Assembly (NCBI GenBank): GCA_943908475.1
Contig: CALTTG010000018.1
Location: forward strand, 1-64,000
Reading direction: 5' to 3'
DNA length: 64,000 nucleotides
DNA from: an uncultured Burkholderiales bacterium
GTDB taxonomy: Bacteria > Pseudomonadota > Gammaproteobacteria > Burkholderiales > Burkholderiaceae_C
Part shown: one piece after another, positions 1 through 6,890 of the stretch
Layout: each line of letters opens with the position of its first letter
How positions within the stretch are numbered: the first letter of the stretch is position 1
Translations under genes and position numbers: made by a program
Notes under the pieces: model-generated
Databases searched by the model: none
The model's input: only the letters and a program-made list of their open reading frames with translations
Told to the model about the DNA's origin: nothing

Positions 1-943
1 TGGCGTTCAGGGCACGGGCGTGCTTGATGATGCCGCCGATGTAGTACAGCGCGAATTCGCTCAGACCAGCGTAGCCGTCGCCAGCGAACAGGTTCTTGCC
101 GTCTTTCCAGATGGACTGGTGAACGTGCATGCCGGAACCGTTGTCGCCCACGATGGGCTTGGGCATGAAGGTGGCGGTCTTGCCGTAGGCATGGGCCACG
201 TTCACGATGATGTACTTTTGCAGCTGCAGCCAGTCAGCGCGCTGGGTCAGCGTGCTGAACTTCGTGCCGATTTCCATCTGGCCGGCGTTCGCCACTTCGT
301 GGTGGTGCACTTCCACGGGGATGCCGACCGATTCCAGGATCAGGCTCATTTCAGAGCGCATGTCCTGCATGGAATCGACGGGGGGCACGGGGAAGTAGCC
401 ACCCTTGACGGTGGGACGGTAACCGGTGTTGCCGTGCTCGTATTCCTTGGAGGTGGACCAGGCGCCTTCTTCAGATTCGATCTTGAAGAAGCTGCCCGAC
501 ATCTCGTTGCCCCAACGGATGGAGTCAAACACGAAGAATTCGGGTTCCGGACCGAAGTAAGCGGTGTCGCCCAGGCCCGAGGCCTTCAGGTAGGCTTCAG
601 CGCGCTTGGCCAGGGAGCGGGGATCGCGCTCGTAGGCCTTGCCATCGGTGGGGTCGATGACGTCGCAGGTCAGGATCAGGGTCGGCTCTTCGAAGAACGG
701 ATCGATGTTGGCCGTGCTGGCGTCCGGCATCAGCTGCATGTCGGAGGCTTCGATGCCCTTCCAACCGGCGATGGACGAACCGTCAAAGGCGTGGCCCGAG
801 ATGAACTTGTCTTCGTCAAAATGGGACACAGGCACGGTGACGTGCTGTTCCTTACCACGGGTGTCGGTGAAACGGAAATCAACGAACTTGACGTCGTTGT
901 CCTTCACCATCTTCATCACGTCGGCGACGGTCTTGTTGGCCAT
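1..943 (-). CDS. glnA: Glutamine synthetase type I, partial (C-terminus off the left edge)
   Basis: GlnA makes glutamine from glutamate, ammonium and ATP in the cytoplasm. The frame starts at 943 with MANKTVADVMKMV, preceded by a ctaggagca ribosome site, and runs off the window after 314 codons. The C-terminal third, including the adenylylated Tyr loop of the enteric enzyme, is therefore not visible. Visible family motifs are DGSSIAGW at about residues 54-61, EPEFFVFD at 133-140, HHHEVANAGQ at 213-222 and NGSGMHVHQ at 268-276, which carry metal, glutamate and ATP contacts in this family. Upstream there is a good sigma54 promoter and two NtrC-type sites, so nitrogen control is expected. glnB (20613-20951), its usual upstream signal protein, is also in the window. 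The identity is certain; only completeness is limited. Confidence 0.97.
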   Translation of the reverse strand, partial: MANKTVADVMKMVKDNDVKFVDFRFTDTRGKEQHVTVPVSHFDEDKFISGHAFDGSSIAGWKGIEASDMQLMPDASTANIDPFFEEPTLILTCDVIDPTDGKAYERDPRSLAKRAEAYLKASGLGDTAYFGPEPEFFVFDSIRWGNEMSGSFFKIESEEGAWSTSKEYEHGNTGYRPTVKGGYFPVPPVDSMQDMRSEMSLILESVGIPVEVHHHEVANAGQMEIGTKFSTLTQRADWLQLQKYIIVNVAHAYGKTATFMPKPIVGDNGSGMHVHQSIWKDGKNLFAGDGYAGLSEFALYYIGGIIKHARALNA

Positions 944-991
944 CAGATGCTCCTAGCAAGAGGCTTGAATGTGCAAGAAGTTGGAAATGTT

Positions 992-1012
992 CTGTTTCCA
1001 GATCAGAAACAG
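992..1012 (-). other. Perfect stem-loop at the predicted 5' end of the glnA mRNA
   Basis: CTGTTTC and GAAACAG form a perfect 7-bp inverted repeat with a 7-nt loop. With the -12 element at 1027-1028, transcription should start near 1015, so this hairpin would sit at the very 5' end of the glnA message. It could stabilise the transcript or be a protein site; neither is shown. Confidence 0.5.
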
Positions 1013-1025
1013 CGCGAAGTGTAAT

Positions 1026-1041
1026 AGCGAAATCCGTGCCG
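1026..1041 (-). promoter_or_regulatory. Sigma54 (-24/-12) promoter of glnA
   Basis: Read on the minus strand the site is CGGCACGGATTTCGCT. It has GG and GC separated by exactly ten bases and the GGCACG block of the RpoN consensus TGGCACG-N4-TTGC. It lies about 85 bp upstream of the glnA start codon, giving a leader of about 70 nt. The match is read directly; its use is inferred from the known sigma54 control of glnA in proteobacteria. Confidence 0.75.
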
Positions 1042-1202
1042 ACATGAGCGCACCATCGTCAGGATGCAGGGAGTTGCACGATAAATCGCTCGTTTCGGTC
1101 GGGGCAGCCCGCACCGGTGCCCCGCGGTGCGCACCGAGATGCGTCACAGTTTCGTCTTTTGGAAATTGAGCGCCACCCATGCGACGCCCGCAGCCCTTAA
1201 AA

Positions 1203-1219
1203 TGAACCAATTCGGTGCA
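1203..1219. promoter_or_regulatory. Candidate NtrC enhancer site 1 for glnA
   Basis: TGAACCAATTCGGTGCA differs at one position from the NtrC consensus TGCACC-N5-GGTGCA. It lies about 190 bp upstream of the predicted glnA transcription start, an enhancer-like distance, just downstream of the CinA-like stop codon. Confidence 0.55.
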
Positions 1220-1228
1220 CTCATTCCG

Positions 1229-2032
1229 TCAGCCGATGTTTCGCACCATTTCGGTGCCGTGCAACGCACCAAGTTGGTCGAGCCCAGATTTCAAGGCCTC
1301 GAAGGCGCCTGGGACTTGCTGTGGCGAACCTTTCACCCCCAACTCGATGTGTCGACCATGGACAGGGTGATCCACGCTGGGCAGGCTGAACACCTTGACG
1401 GGCGAAAACCGGGCTTCGATGTCGAGCATCAACGGCGTGAGCACCGACTCGATGGCGCCCGGCACGATGACGGAGCATTCCAGAGACTGCGAACGGCCAT
1501 GGAGGTCGGCGTGCCAATGGTCGAGCACCCAAGCCATCATGGGCCAAGCCATGACGGGAAAGCCTGGCACGAAGTGAACGGTGCCGTTCAACGAAAAACC
1601 CGGGATCTGGTTGTAGGGGTTGGGGATGATGCGCGCCCCTTCCGGAAACTCGCCCATCTGCAAACGGCGCAGGGTGTCGGGCGAATCGGGCTCGAATGCC
1701 CGGCCCTCTTGCTCGGCAATCTGGCGGCAGCGAGACAGGATCAAGGGGCGGGCTTCGGGGTGCAGCACCAGGGGCCGCCCCACGGCCTGCGCCGCACAAG
1801 CGCGGGTGTGGTCATCGGGCGTGGCGCCAATGCCCCCGAATGAAAACACCACATCGCCACTGTCCAGGGCATGGCGCAGGTCGGCCGTGATGCGCTCGGG
1901 GCTGTCGCCGACGTAGCGCACCCAATCGACCCCCATGCCTCGCTCGCCCAGGAGCTCAATGGCTTTGGTCAGGTGCTTGTCCTGACGGCGACCACTGAGG
2001 ATTTCGTCGCCAATGATGATGAGTCCGGTCAT
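1229..2032 (-). CDS. CinA-like / MoCF-domain (molybdopterin-binding) protein
   Basis: The 267-residue product carries a molybdopterin-binding (MoCF/MogA-like) fold. It begins MTGLIIIGDEILSG and has the GGIGATPDD loop at about residue 70-78, both typical of the N-terminal domain of CinA and of stand-alone 'competence/damage-inducible protein A' homologues. The CinA C-terminal deamidase domain is absent. The ATG at 2032 is chosen because it forms an ATGA overlap with the stop of the EI24-like gene, implying translational coupling. An upstream TTG at 2047 is less likely. It is the last gene of a tight minus-strand operon. Its C-terminal codons contain candidate NtrC sites for glnA. The substrate is unknown; a nucleotide or pyridine-nucleotide role is possible by analogy with CinA. 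Confidence 0.8.
   Translation of the reverse strand: MTGLIIIGDEILSGRRQDKHLTKAIELLGERGMGVDWVRYVGDSPERITADLRHALDSGDVVFSFGGIGATPDDHTRACAAQAVGRPLVLHPEARPLILSRCRQIAEQEGRAFEPDSPDTLRRLQMGEFPEGARIIPNPYNQIPGFSLNGTVHFVPGFPVMAWPMMAWVLDHWHADLHGRSQSLECSVIVPGAIESVLTPLMLDIEARFSPVKVFSLPSVDHPVHGRHIELGVKGSPQQVPGAFEALKSGLDQLGALHGTEMVRNIG
1243..1257. promoter_or_regulatory. Candidate NtrC enhancer site 2 for glnA
   Basis: GCACCATTTCGGTGC is a perfect GCACC-N5-GGTGC dyad. It is about 39 bp centre to centre from site 1 and lies inside the last codons of the CinA-like gene. The pairing of two sites upstream of a sigma54 promoter is what makes the call credible; one similar dyad elsewhere (26409-26423) has no such promoter. 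Confidence 0.55.
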
Positions 2033-2967
2033 GACAGGGTGCGCCAATCGGTGGAAGAAGAGGTGGGAGCCGTTGCCGCCGTCGGCAAGCCACGGCGGCG
2101 GGCCAGTTCAGGCAGCAGGTAATGCGCAAACGTGAGCGATGCAAAGGCAAACAGCAGGGTGTAGAACCACACGATGCAGGCGATCACCAAGGGCGCGGTG
2201 ATCGCCGCCAAGCCGCCCGAAGGTCCGGCCAACGCGCCCCCGGCCAAGCCCGCCACCGCGCCCGTGAGCAGCGCCCCCATCATGACCATGTGGGATGGCG
2301 CAGCGCCCAGGCCCGCGGCCAACAGGCCCAGGGTCAACAAGGGCCAACGCAACTCCGCCAGCAACTGCCGCCGCTCGAGCGCGGTGGCATGGTCCGCCAG
2401 GGCATCGTGCGCCATCACCTTGCTGGCCAGCCACCCCCAGATGACGGCCGGCACCAGTCCGCCCACCACCGGGATCCACCACAGGGGCACGCTCAAGAGC
2501 AGCCACACCAAGGCCTGGACGGTCACGCCCAAGGCCCAGGCCAGCGACTGCCACCAAGGCGTCTCGTGCTGGGGCAACAGCCCTGGGGCGCGGCGCTGAG
2601 CCACCCAGCGGGTCAAAGCCGGCCCGAGGAACAGCGACACCACCAAGAGGGTCGAGGCCACCAGCAGCGGCACCGCAGCCAAAATCAGCAGCATGGGTGC
2701 CAGCGTGGCCGCCCAAACGGTCGGGTCCACCGAGGCAAGCCCCAGCCATCGCTGCATGGTAAGCCCCCACTGAATCAAGCCTTCCCAAGCGGCCAGCCAC
2801 GCCTGCAATCGGGTGGTCAAGGGCTGCCACACCCACCACCCCAGCGCCGACAGGACCACCACCGACAGCAGCAGCGGCCAGGTCACCAACCAGATCACGC
2901 GCGGATGGAAGCACGAAAGGGCAGCGCGCCAGAGCGCGCTCACCAACGATGGCCAAGAACTGTTCAT
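2029..2967 (-). CDS. EI24-like integral membrane protein
   Basis: The 312-residue protein starts MNSSWPSLVSALWRAALSCF at 2967, five bases after the stop of the upstream desaturase-like gene, and overlaps the next gene by ATGA. It has roughly six hydrophobic segments: two before residue 110, two in the middle (residues about 90-115 and 145-180), and two near the C-terminus. The layout and the opening FHPRVIWLVTWPL resemble the EI24/CysZ-like family of bacterial inner membrane proteins. CysZ members are sulfate permeases, but I see no motif that assigns a substrate here, and the operon partners are not sulfur genes. The family call is moderate and the function is unknown. Confidence 0.65.
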   Translation of the reverse strand: MNSSWPSLVSALWRAALSCFHPRVIWLVTWPLLLSVVVLSALGWWVWQPLTTRLQAWLAAWEGLIQWGLTMQRWLGLASVDPTVWAATLAPMLLILAAVPLLVASTLLVVSLFLGPALTRWVAQRRAPGLLPQHETPWWQSLAWALGVTVQALVWLLLSVPLWWIPVVGGLVPAVIWGWLASKVMAHDALADHATALERRQLLAELRWPLLTLGLLAAGLGAAPSHMVMMGALLTGAVAGLAGGALAGPSGGLAAITAPLVIACIVWFYTLLFAFASLTFAHYLLPELARRRGLPTAATAPTSSSTDWRTLS

Positions 2968-2972
2968 GACGG

Positions 2973-3962
2973 TCAAGCCCTGCTCAGCAGTCGTTTCACA
3001 CCCAACCACTGCTGGGACCACACCCCACGACCGTAGTCGCGTGCGCCATGCTCAGGCAATTGGTCCCGAATGCCAGTGGGCTCGACCGCCGATCGGAAAT
3101 TGGCCGTGCCAAACAGGATGTCCCACACCGGGAACAGAACCGCGTAATTGCAGCCTCCCAAACTGCCCGGCCCGCGGGACTCGTGGCCGATGCCGATCGC
3201 ATGGTGCACCCGGTGGAAGCGAGGGTCCACCACCAGCTTCTCGAACAAGGGACCAAAACGCCAGCGGGTGTTGGCGTGCGAGAGGCTCTCCACCATCAAG
3301 GTGATGGCCACCACGGCCACGAACTGCCCGGGCGCCACACCGATGCTGCGGGCCACCAGGGCCAGGATCAGGTCGCGCAGCAGGTCGTCAAGCAGGTGGT
3401 TGCGGTTGTCGCTCCACATGGTCATCTGACGCTGGCTGTGGTGCACCGCATGCAAGGCCCACCAGCGGTTGCTGGCGTGCTGCCCTCGGTGAATCCAATA
3501 GTCGACGAAATCAAACGCCACCAGGTAGAGCAACAGGCTGAACCATGCCGTGTCGGTCACCCCCGTCCACCAAGGGGCCACGAGCGCGTCGAGCTGAATG
3601 CCTTGAACGCCGTGAACGGCTGCCCAGCCGAAGAACTCATCCACCCAGGGCGCCACCATGAAAAACATCGCCACCCTGAACACCCCCAGTCGGTGCAGAC
3701 AGGTGTAAAACACATCGGGCCACACCGCCCGCCACCCGCGTTGCACCTCGGCCGGCCAGAAGCGCTCCAGCAGGCCAATGCCGAGCAGCATGATCACGAT
3801 TTGAAGCACACCGACCATGAACCAACCGGTGCCGGTGTAGGCGTCCTCCAGAAAGTTGCCCATGCCCAGCTCGAACAAGGCGGGCTGAACCCAGGACTCA
3901 AACACCTGCTGCTGCACCTCACCGAAGCGCATGGAAAACTGTTGAAGGGCTTCATCGAGCAT
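2973..3962 (-). CDS. Sterol desaturase / fatty acid hydroxylase superfamily membrane protein
   Basis: The 329-residue protein has several transmembrane segments and the histidine clusters of the di-iron hydroxylase superfamily in the usual order: HRGQH, then HAVHH, then FHRVHH towards the C-terminus. These ligate the two irons in the family. The likely start is the ATG at 3962; a TTG at 3983 in frame is possible and neither has a strong ribosome site. It sits in a minus-strand operon between a polysaccharide deacetylase and an EI24-like protein. Related proteins act on lipid alkyl chains or sterols. The actual substrate cannot be read from the sequence; a membrane lipid or hopanoid-type substrate is a guess. 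Confidence 0.8.
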   Translation of the reverse strand: MLDEALQQFSMRFGEVQQQVFESWVQPALFELGMGNFLEDAYTGTGWFMVGVLQIVIMLLGIGLLERFWPAEVQRGWRAVWPDVFYTCLHRLGVFRVAMFFMVAPWVDEFFGWAAVHGVQGIQLDALVAPWWTGVTDTAWFSLLLYLVAFDFVDYWIHRGQHASNRWWALHAVHHSQRQMTMWSDNRNHLLDDLLRDLILALVARSIGVAPGQFVAVVAITLMVESLSHANTRWRFGPLFEKLVVDPRFHRVHHAIGIGHESRGPGSLGGCNYAVLFPVWDILFGTANFRSAVEPTGIRDQLPEHGARDYGRGVWSQQWLGVKRLLSRA

Positions 3963-3998
3963 GAGGAAAGTCCGAAAGCGCAATCAAGGTGCGGGCCA

Positions 3999-4796
3999 TC
4001 AACGGTGGGGGACGGGCCCCACCGAGCGGTAATCTGGGTGGTCTTTGAGCGTCGCGAAACACAGACCTTTGGCTTTGAGGCCTTGGATCAGTGGGGTGAG
4101 CACCGCCGGGGCCCAGGCATCCTGGCGGGACCAAATGCCCAGGTGAGCCAGCAAGATGTCGCCCGATCGCACCTGGGTCAAAGCTTGTTGGAGCAATTTT
4201 GCATTGGGGTAGCGATCACTGGGCAACTCGTCGCCCAGGAACCCTGCGGGCGTCCAGGGCACGTGGTGCCACCCGCATTGCCGTGCGGTGGCCAGCAAGC
4301 TGGGGGAGGTCCTGCCACCGGGCGCTCGGAACACGGCACGCATGGTCTGCCCGGTCATCTGCTGGAAGCGACGGGCACTGCGCGCCAACTGTTCGCAATA
4401 GTCGGCAGGTGTCAGGGTTTGCATCTGACCGGCTTGGGCCCCTGCGGTCGGCATCATCCGGAACCGCGCCCCCACCTGCCCGCGGTAGATGACATGGTCC
4501 CACGTGTGGGAGCCGAAATCGTGGCCGTCTCGCGCCAGCGCCTGCCACCACGCCGACCAGGCATCGTCCAGCGACGATCCGGCGGGCCTGCCCTCGACCG
4601 CTTGGGTGCGCTCATTGGCAAGGAAAAACGTGGCCTTGACGCCCTCTTGTTTCAGGACTTGCGCCACCAAGGGGGCCACCCCCATGTGCCCCGTGTCAAA
4701 CGTGAGGTAGACCGGGCGGGTGCACGCGGCCTGTGCGCCAGACAGCCCCAGGCCGCCCAGCACGATCGACATCAGCCAGCGTTCAGCGCGGCGCAT
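3999..4796 (-). CDS. Polysaccharide deacetylase family protein with signal peptide
   Basis: The 265-residue product starts MRRAERWLMSIVLGGLGLSG with a cleavable-looking signal ending near AQA, so it is probably periplasmic. The NodB-homology domain shows TFDTGHMG (motif 1), GSHTWDH (the metal-binding H-x3-H of motif 2) and RAPGG (motif 3). Motif 1 normally reads TFDDG; here the second Asp is Thr, which may alter metal binding or substrate. The start at 4796 overlaps the end of the upstream beta-propeller gene by 14 bp, which supports an operon and this start. The substrate is unknown; peptidoglycan or an exopolysaccharide would fit the location. Confidence 0.82.
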   Translation of the reverse strand: MRRAERWLMSIVLGGLGLSGAQAACTRPVYLTFDTGHMGVAPLVAQVLKQEGVKATFFLANERTQAVEGRPAGSSLDDAWSAWWQALARDGHDFGSHTWDHVIYRGQVGARFRMMPTAGAQAGQMQTLTPADYCEQLARSARRFQQMTGQTMRAVFRAPGGRTSPSLLATARQCGWHHVPWTPAGFLGDELPSDRYPNAKLLQQALTQVRSGDILLAHLGIWSRQDAWAPAVLTPLIQGLKAKGLCFATLKDHPDYRSVGPVPHR

Positions 4797-5838
4797 GGTC
4801 CAAGGTCCACACGCCGTGCGGCGAGCGGCCCACATTGACTTGGCGCACCACCTTGCCCGACACGGTGTCGATGAACGTCACCTTGCGGGCCCAACGGGAG
4901 GTCACCAAAATGGTTTTGCCATCGGCCATCAAGTCCATGCAATCAGGCCCACCCGGCGCGGGGTAGCTGCCCACAACCGACATGGTTTGCGTGTCGATCT
5001 TGCTGATGGTGTTGGCCACCCGGTTGCTCAGCAGCACGTGGCGCTTGTCACCCCAGGCACGGAAGGCATGGGCCCCCGCACCCGTCTCGATGCGTTTGGT
5101 CAACACCGGCTTGGCTCCGCCCACGTCGTACACCTCGACAAATTTGTCGCCGGTGAGTGCGACCATCAGGAGCCGATCGTTGGCCGTCAGGTAAACGTCT
5201 GCCGGCAAGGTGCCCACTGGAATCTTCCAGCGCAAGGCCTGCGTGGCCAGGTCAACGGCCACCAGCTCGTTGCTGTCTTGCATCGAGACGTAAGCCACCG
5301 TGCTTTTGCTGTCGATGTAAATGTGGCTGGGGGTCTTGGCGGTGGGAATGCGCTTGGCCAGCGTGAACTCCCAGCCGGTCCCCGGCTTGTTGACCGCGCG
5401 GTAAACGTCGACGTGGTTCAAGCGGTTGGCGGCCGTCACGAACCACTTCATGTCGGGCGAAAAGCGCAGGTGGTAGGGGTCGGCAATGCCCTGGATGACC
5501 TTCTGGACCTGACCGGTCCGAGGGTCCAGAAACGTGATCGAATCGCTCATGGCATTGGCCACCAGCAGCGATTTCTCGTCGGGCGACAAGTACAGGTGAT
5601 GCGGCTCTTTGCCCGTGGGCACCCGGCGAACTTCCTTGAAGGTCACCGGATCGATGATGCTGACGTTGGCGTCCAGCGAATTCAGGGCGAAGATGGGTGC
5701 CGGCACCTTGGCAGCCGCCTGCACCAGCCCGACGCAGAGCCCCAAAGCCAGTGCCGTGGCGCCCCACAGCGCCCGAAAAAAAGAACGATCCAGACGCACA
5801 GGCGTTGGCTGTTTGCTGCAAGAAGTCAATTCAATCAC
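4783..5838 (-). CDS. YncE-like seven-bladed beta-propeller, secreted
   Basis: The 351-residue protein has an N-terminal hydrophobic segment (about residues 20-42, ending QAA) followed by repeats of the YVTN/YncE propeller type. Examples are blades with DPVTFKEVRRVPTG, LSPDEKSLLVAN and GKTILVTSRW. Such propellers bind DNA, peptides or cofactors and are usually periplasmic. The start used is a GTG at 5838; a later start inside the signal region cannot be excluded. It is the first gene of a five-gene minus-strand operon. No enzymatic motif is visible, so it is probably a binding or scaffold protein. Confidence 0.75.
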   Translation of the reverse strand: MIELTSCSKQPTPVRLDRSFFRALWGATALALGLCVGLVQAAAKVPAPIFALNSLDANVSIIDPVTFKEVRRVPTGKEPHHLYLSPDEKSLLVANAMSDSITFLDPRTGQVQKVIQGIADPYHLRFSPDMKWFVTAANRLNHVDVYRAVNKPGTGWEFTLAKRIPTAKTPSHIYIDSKSTVAYVSMQDSNELVAVDLATQALRWKIPVGTLPADVYLTANDRLLMVALTGDKFVEVYDVGGAKPVLTKRIETGAGAHAFRAWGDKRHVLLSNRVANTISKIDTQTMSVVGSYPAPGGPDCMDLMADGKTILVTSRWARKVTFIDTVSGKVVRQVNVGRSPHGVWTLDHAPR

Positions 5839-5915
5839 CCGAAATCAAGCCGCGGAGTTTACGCGCCCTGATTCCCCATTGAACTGTGCGCCATCAACAT
5901 CCGACATGGCGAGGA

Positions 5916-6728
5916 TCAGTCGTTGCGGCCCAGCACGCCACCCAGCAAGCCGCCAGAGCCTGCGATCGACCCCAGCAGTGACCCCTCTTCGCTGGCGCCC
6001 CCCCGTTGCGGCGCCGCGGCAAAGATGCGCGAGGCCAGCCGAGAGAAGGGCAAGCTCTGCAACCAGACCTGACCTGGGCCGGACAAGCGAGCCAGGAACA
6101 GGCCCTCCCCACCGAACAGCGCCGTCTTGACCTTGCCCACGTACTGGATGTCGAAATCGACGCTCGGGGTGTAGGCCACCACGCAACCGGTGTCCACCAT
6201 GAGCACTTCACCGGCCTTGAGGTCTCGACGCACCAGCGTGCCCCCGGCATGCACGAAGGCCAGTCCGTCACCCTCGAGCTTCTGCATGATGAAGCCCTCA
6301 CCGCCGAAGAAGCCTGTGCCCAATTTTTGTTGCAGCGCAATGCCCAACGACACGCCCCGTGCCGCACACAAGAACGAGTCTTTCTGACAGATCAAGGTGC
6401 CGCCCAACTGGCGCAGGTCCAGAGGAATGATCTTGCCGGGGTAAGGCGCCGAAAATGCCACGCGCCGCTTGCCCTGCCCCTGGTTGGTGTAAACCGTGGT
6501 GAACAGCGACTCACCGGTGATCAGGCGCTTGCCCGCTCCCATGAGCTTGCCAAAAAAACCACCTTCTTGCTTGGAGCCATCGCCAAACACAGTGTCCATT
6601 TCAATGCCGGCGTCCATGAACATCATGCTGCCGGCTTCACCGATGGCCGCTTCACCGGGGTCGAGCTCGACCTCGACGAACTGCATCTCGCTGCCTTTGA
6701 TCTCGTAGTCCACCACGTCCATGGCCAT
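5916..6728 (-). CDS. AIM24 / TIGR00266 family protein
   Basis: The 270-residue product begins MAMDVVDYEIKGSEMQFVEV after a good AGGAG site (start 6728). It has the family's repeated glycine-rich beta segments, such as GEAGSMMFMDAGIEM, GGFFGKLMGAGKRL and FFGGEGFIMQKLEG, and a glycine-rich tail. Proteins of this family form beta-sandwich folds. The yeast relative is a mitochondrial inner-membrane organisation factor, and the bacterial role is not established. It is separated from the downstream glnA-side operon and diverges from the GGDEF gene. Nothing suggests a defect. Confidence 0.85.
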   Translation of the reverse strand: MAMDVVDYEIKGSEMQFVEVELDPGEAAIGEAGSMMFMDAGIEMDTVFGDGSKQEGGFFGKLMGAGKRLITGESLFTTVYTNQGQGKRRVAFSAPYPGKIIPLDLRQLGGTLICQKDSFLCAARGVSLGIALQQKLGTGFFGGEGFIMQKLEGDGLAFVHAGGTLVRRDLKAGEVLMVDTGCVVAYTPSVDFDIQYVGKVKTALFGGEGLFLARLSGPGQVWLQSLPFSRLASRIFAAAPQRGGASEEGSLLGSIAGSGGLLGGVLGRND

Positions 6729-6763
6729 GATCGGCTCCTTCCAAAAAACAACACGCACACCCA

Positions 6764-6775
6764 TGGCAATTGCCA
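6764..6775. repeat. 12-bp palindrome TGGCAATTGCCA
   Basis: This perfect palindrome lies 36 bp upstream of the AIM24-like start, in the divergent region shared with the GGDEF gene. It shares the core CAATTG with the palindrome at 6836-6847 and could be an operator. Confidence 0.35.
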
Positions 6776-6835
6776 ATAAGGCACATGCATCAAATGACGA
6801 CACAATCAGGCTGATTCTGCACTGCAGATGCCTTG

Positions 6836-6847
6836 GCACAATTGTGC
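6836..6847. repeat. 12-bp palindrome GCACAATTGTGC
   Basis: This is the second perfect palindrome in the same divergent region, 72 bp centre to centre from the first. It immediately precedes a TTGACT hexamer (6848-6853) on the plus strand that could be a -35 element of the GGDEF gene, although no convincing -10 follows. Confidence 0.35.
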
Positions 6848-6890
6848 TTGACTTGTGCTCGAACCGAGGGCTGCGGCCCTGTGAACGCAG

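Noticed and set aside
992..1012. LexA box reading of CTGTTTC...GAAACAG
   Set aside because: The spacing between CTGT and ACAG is 13 bases, not the 8 needed.
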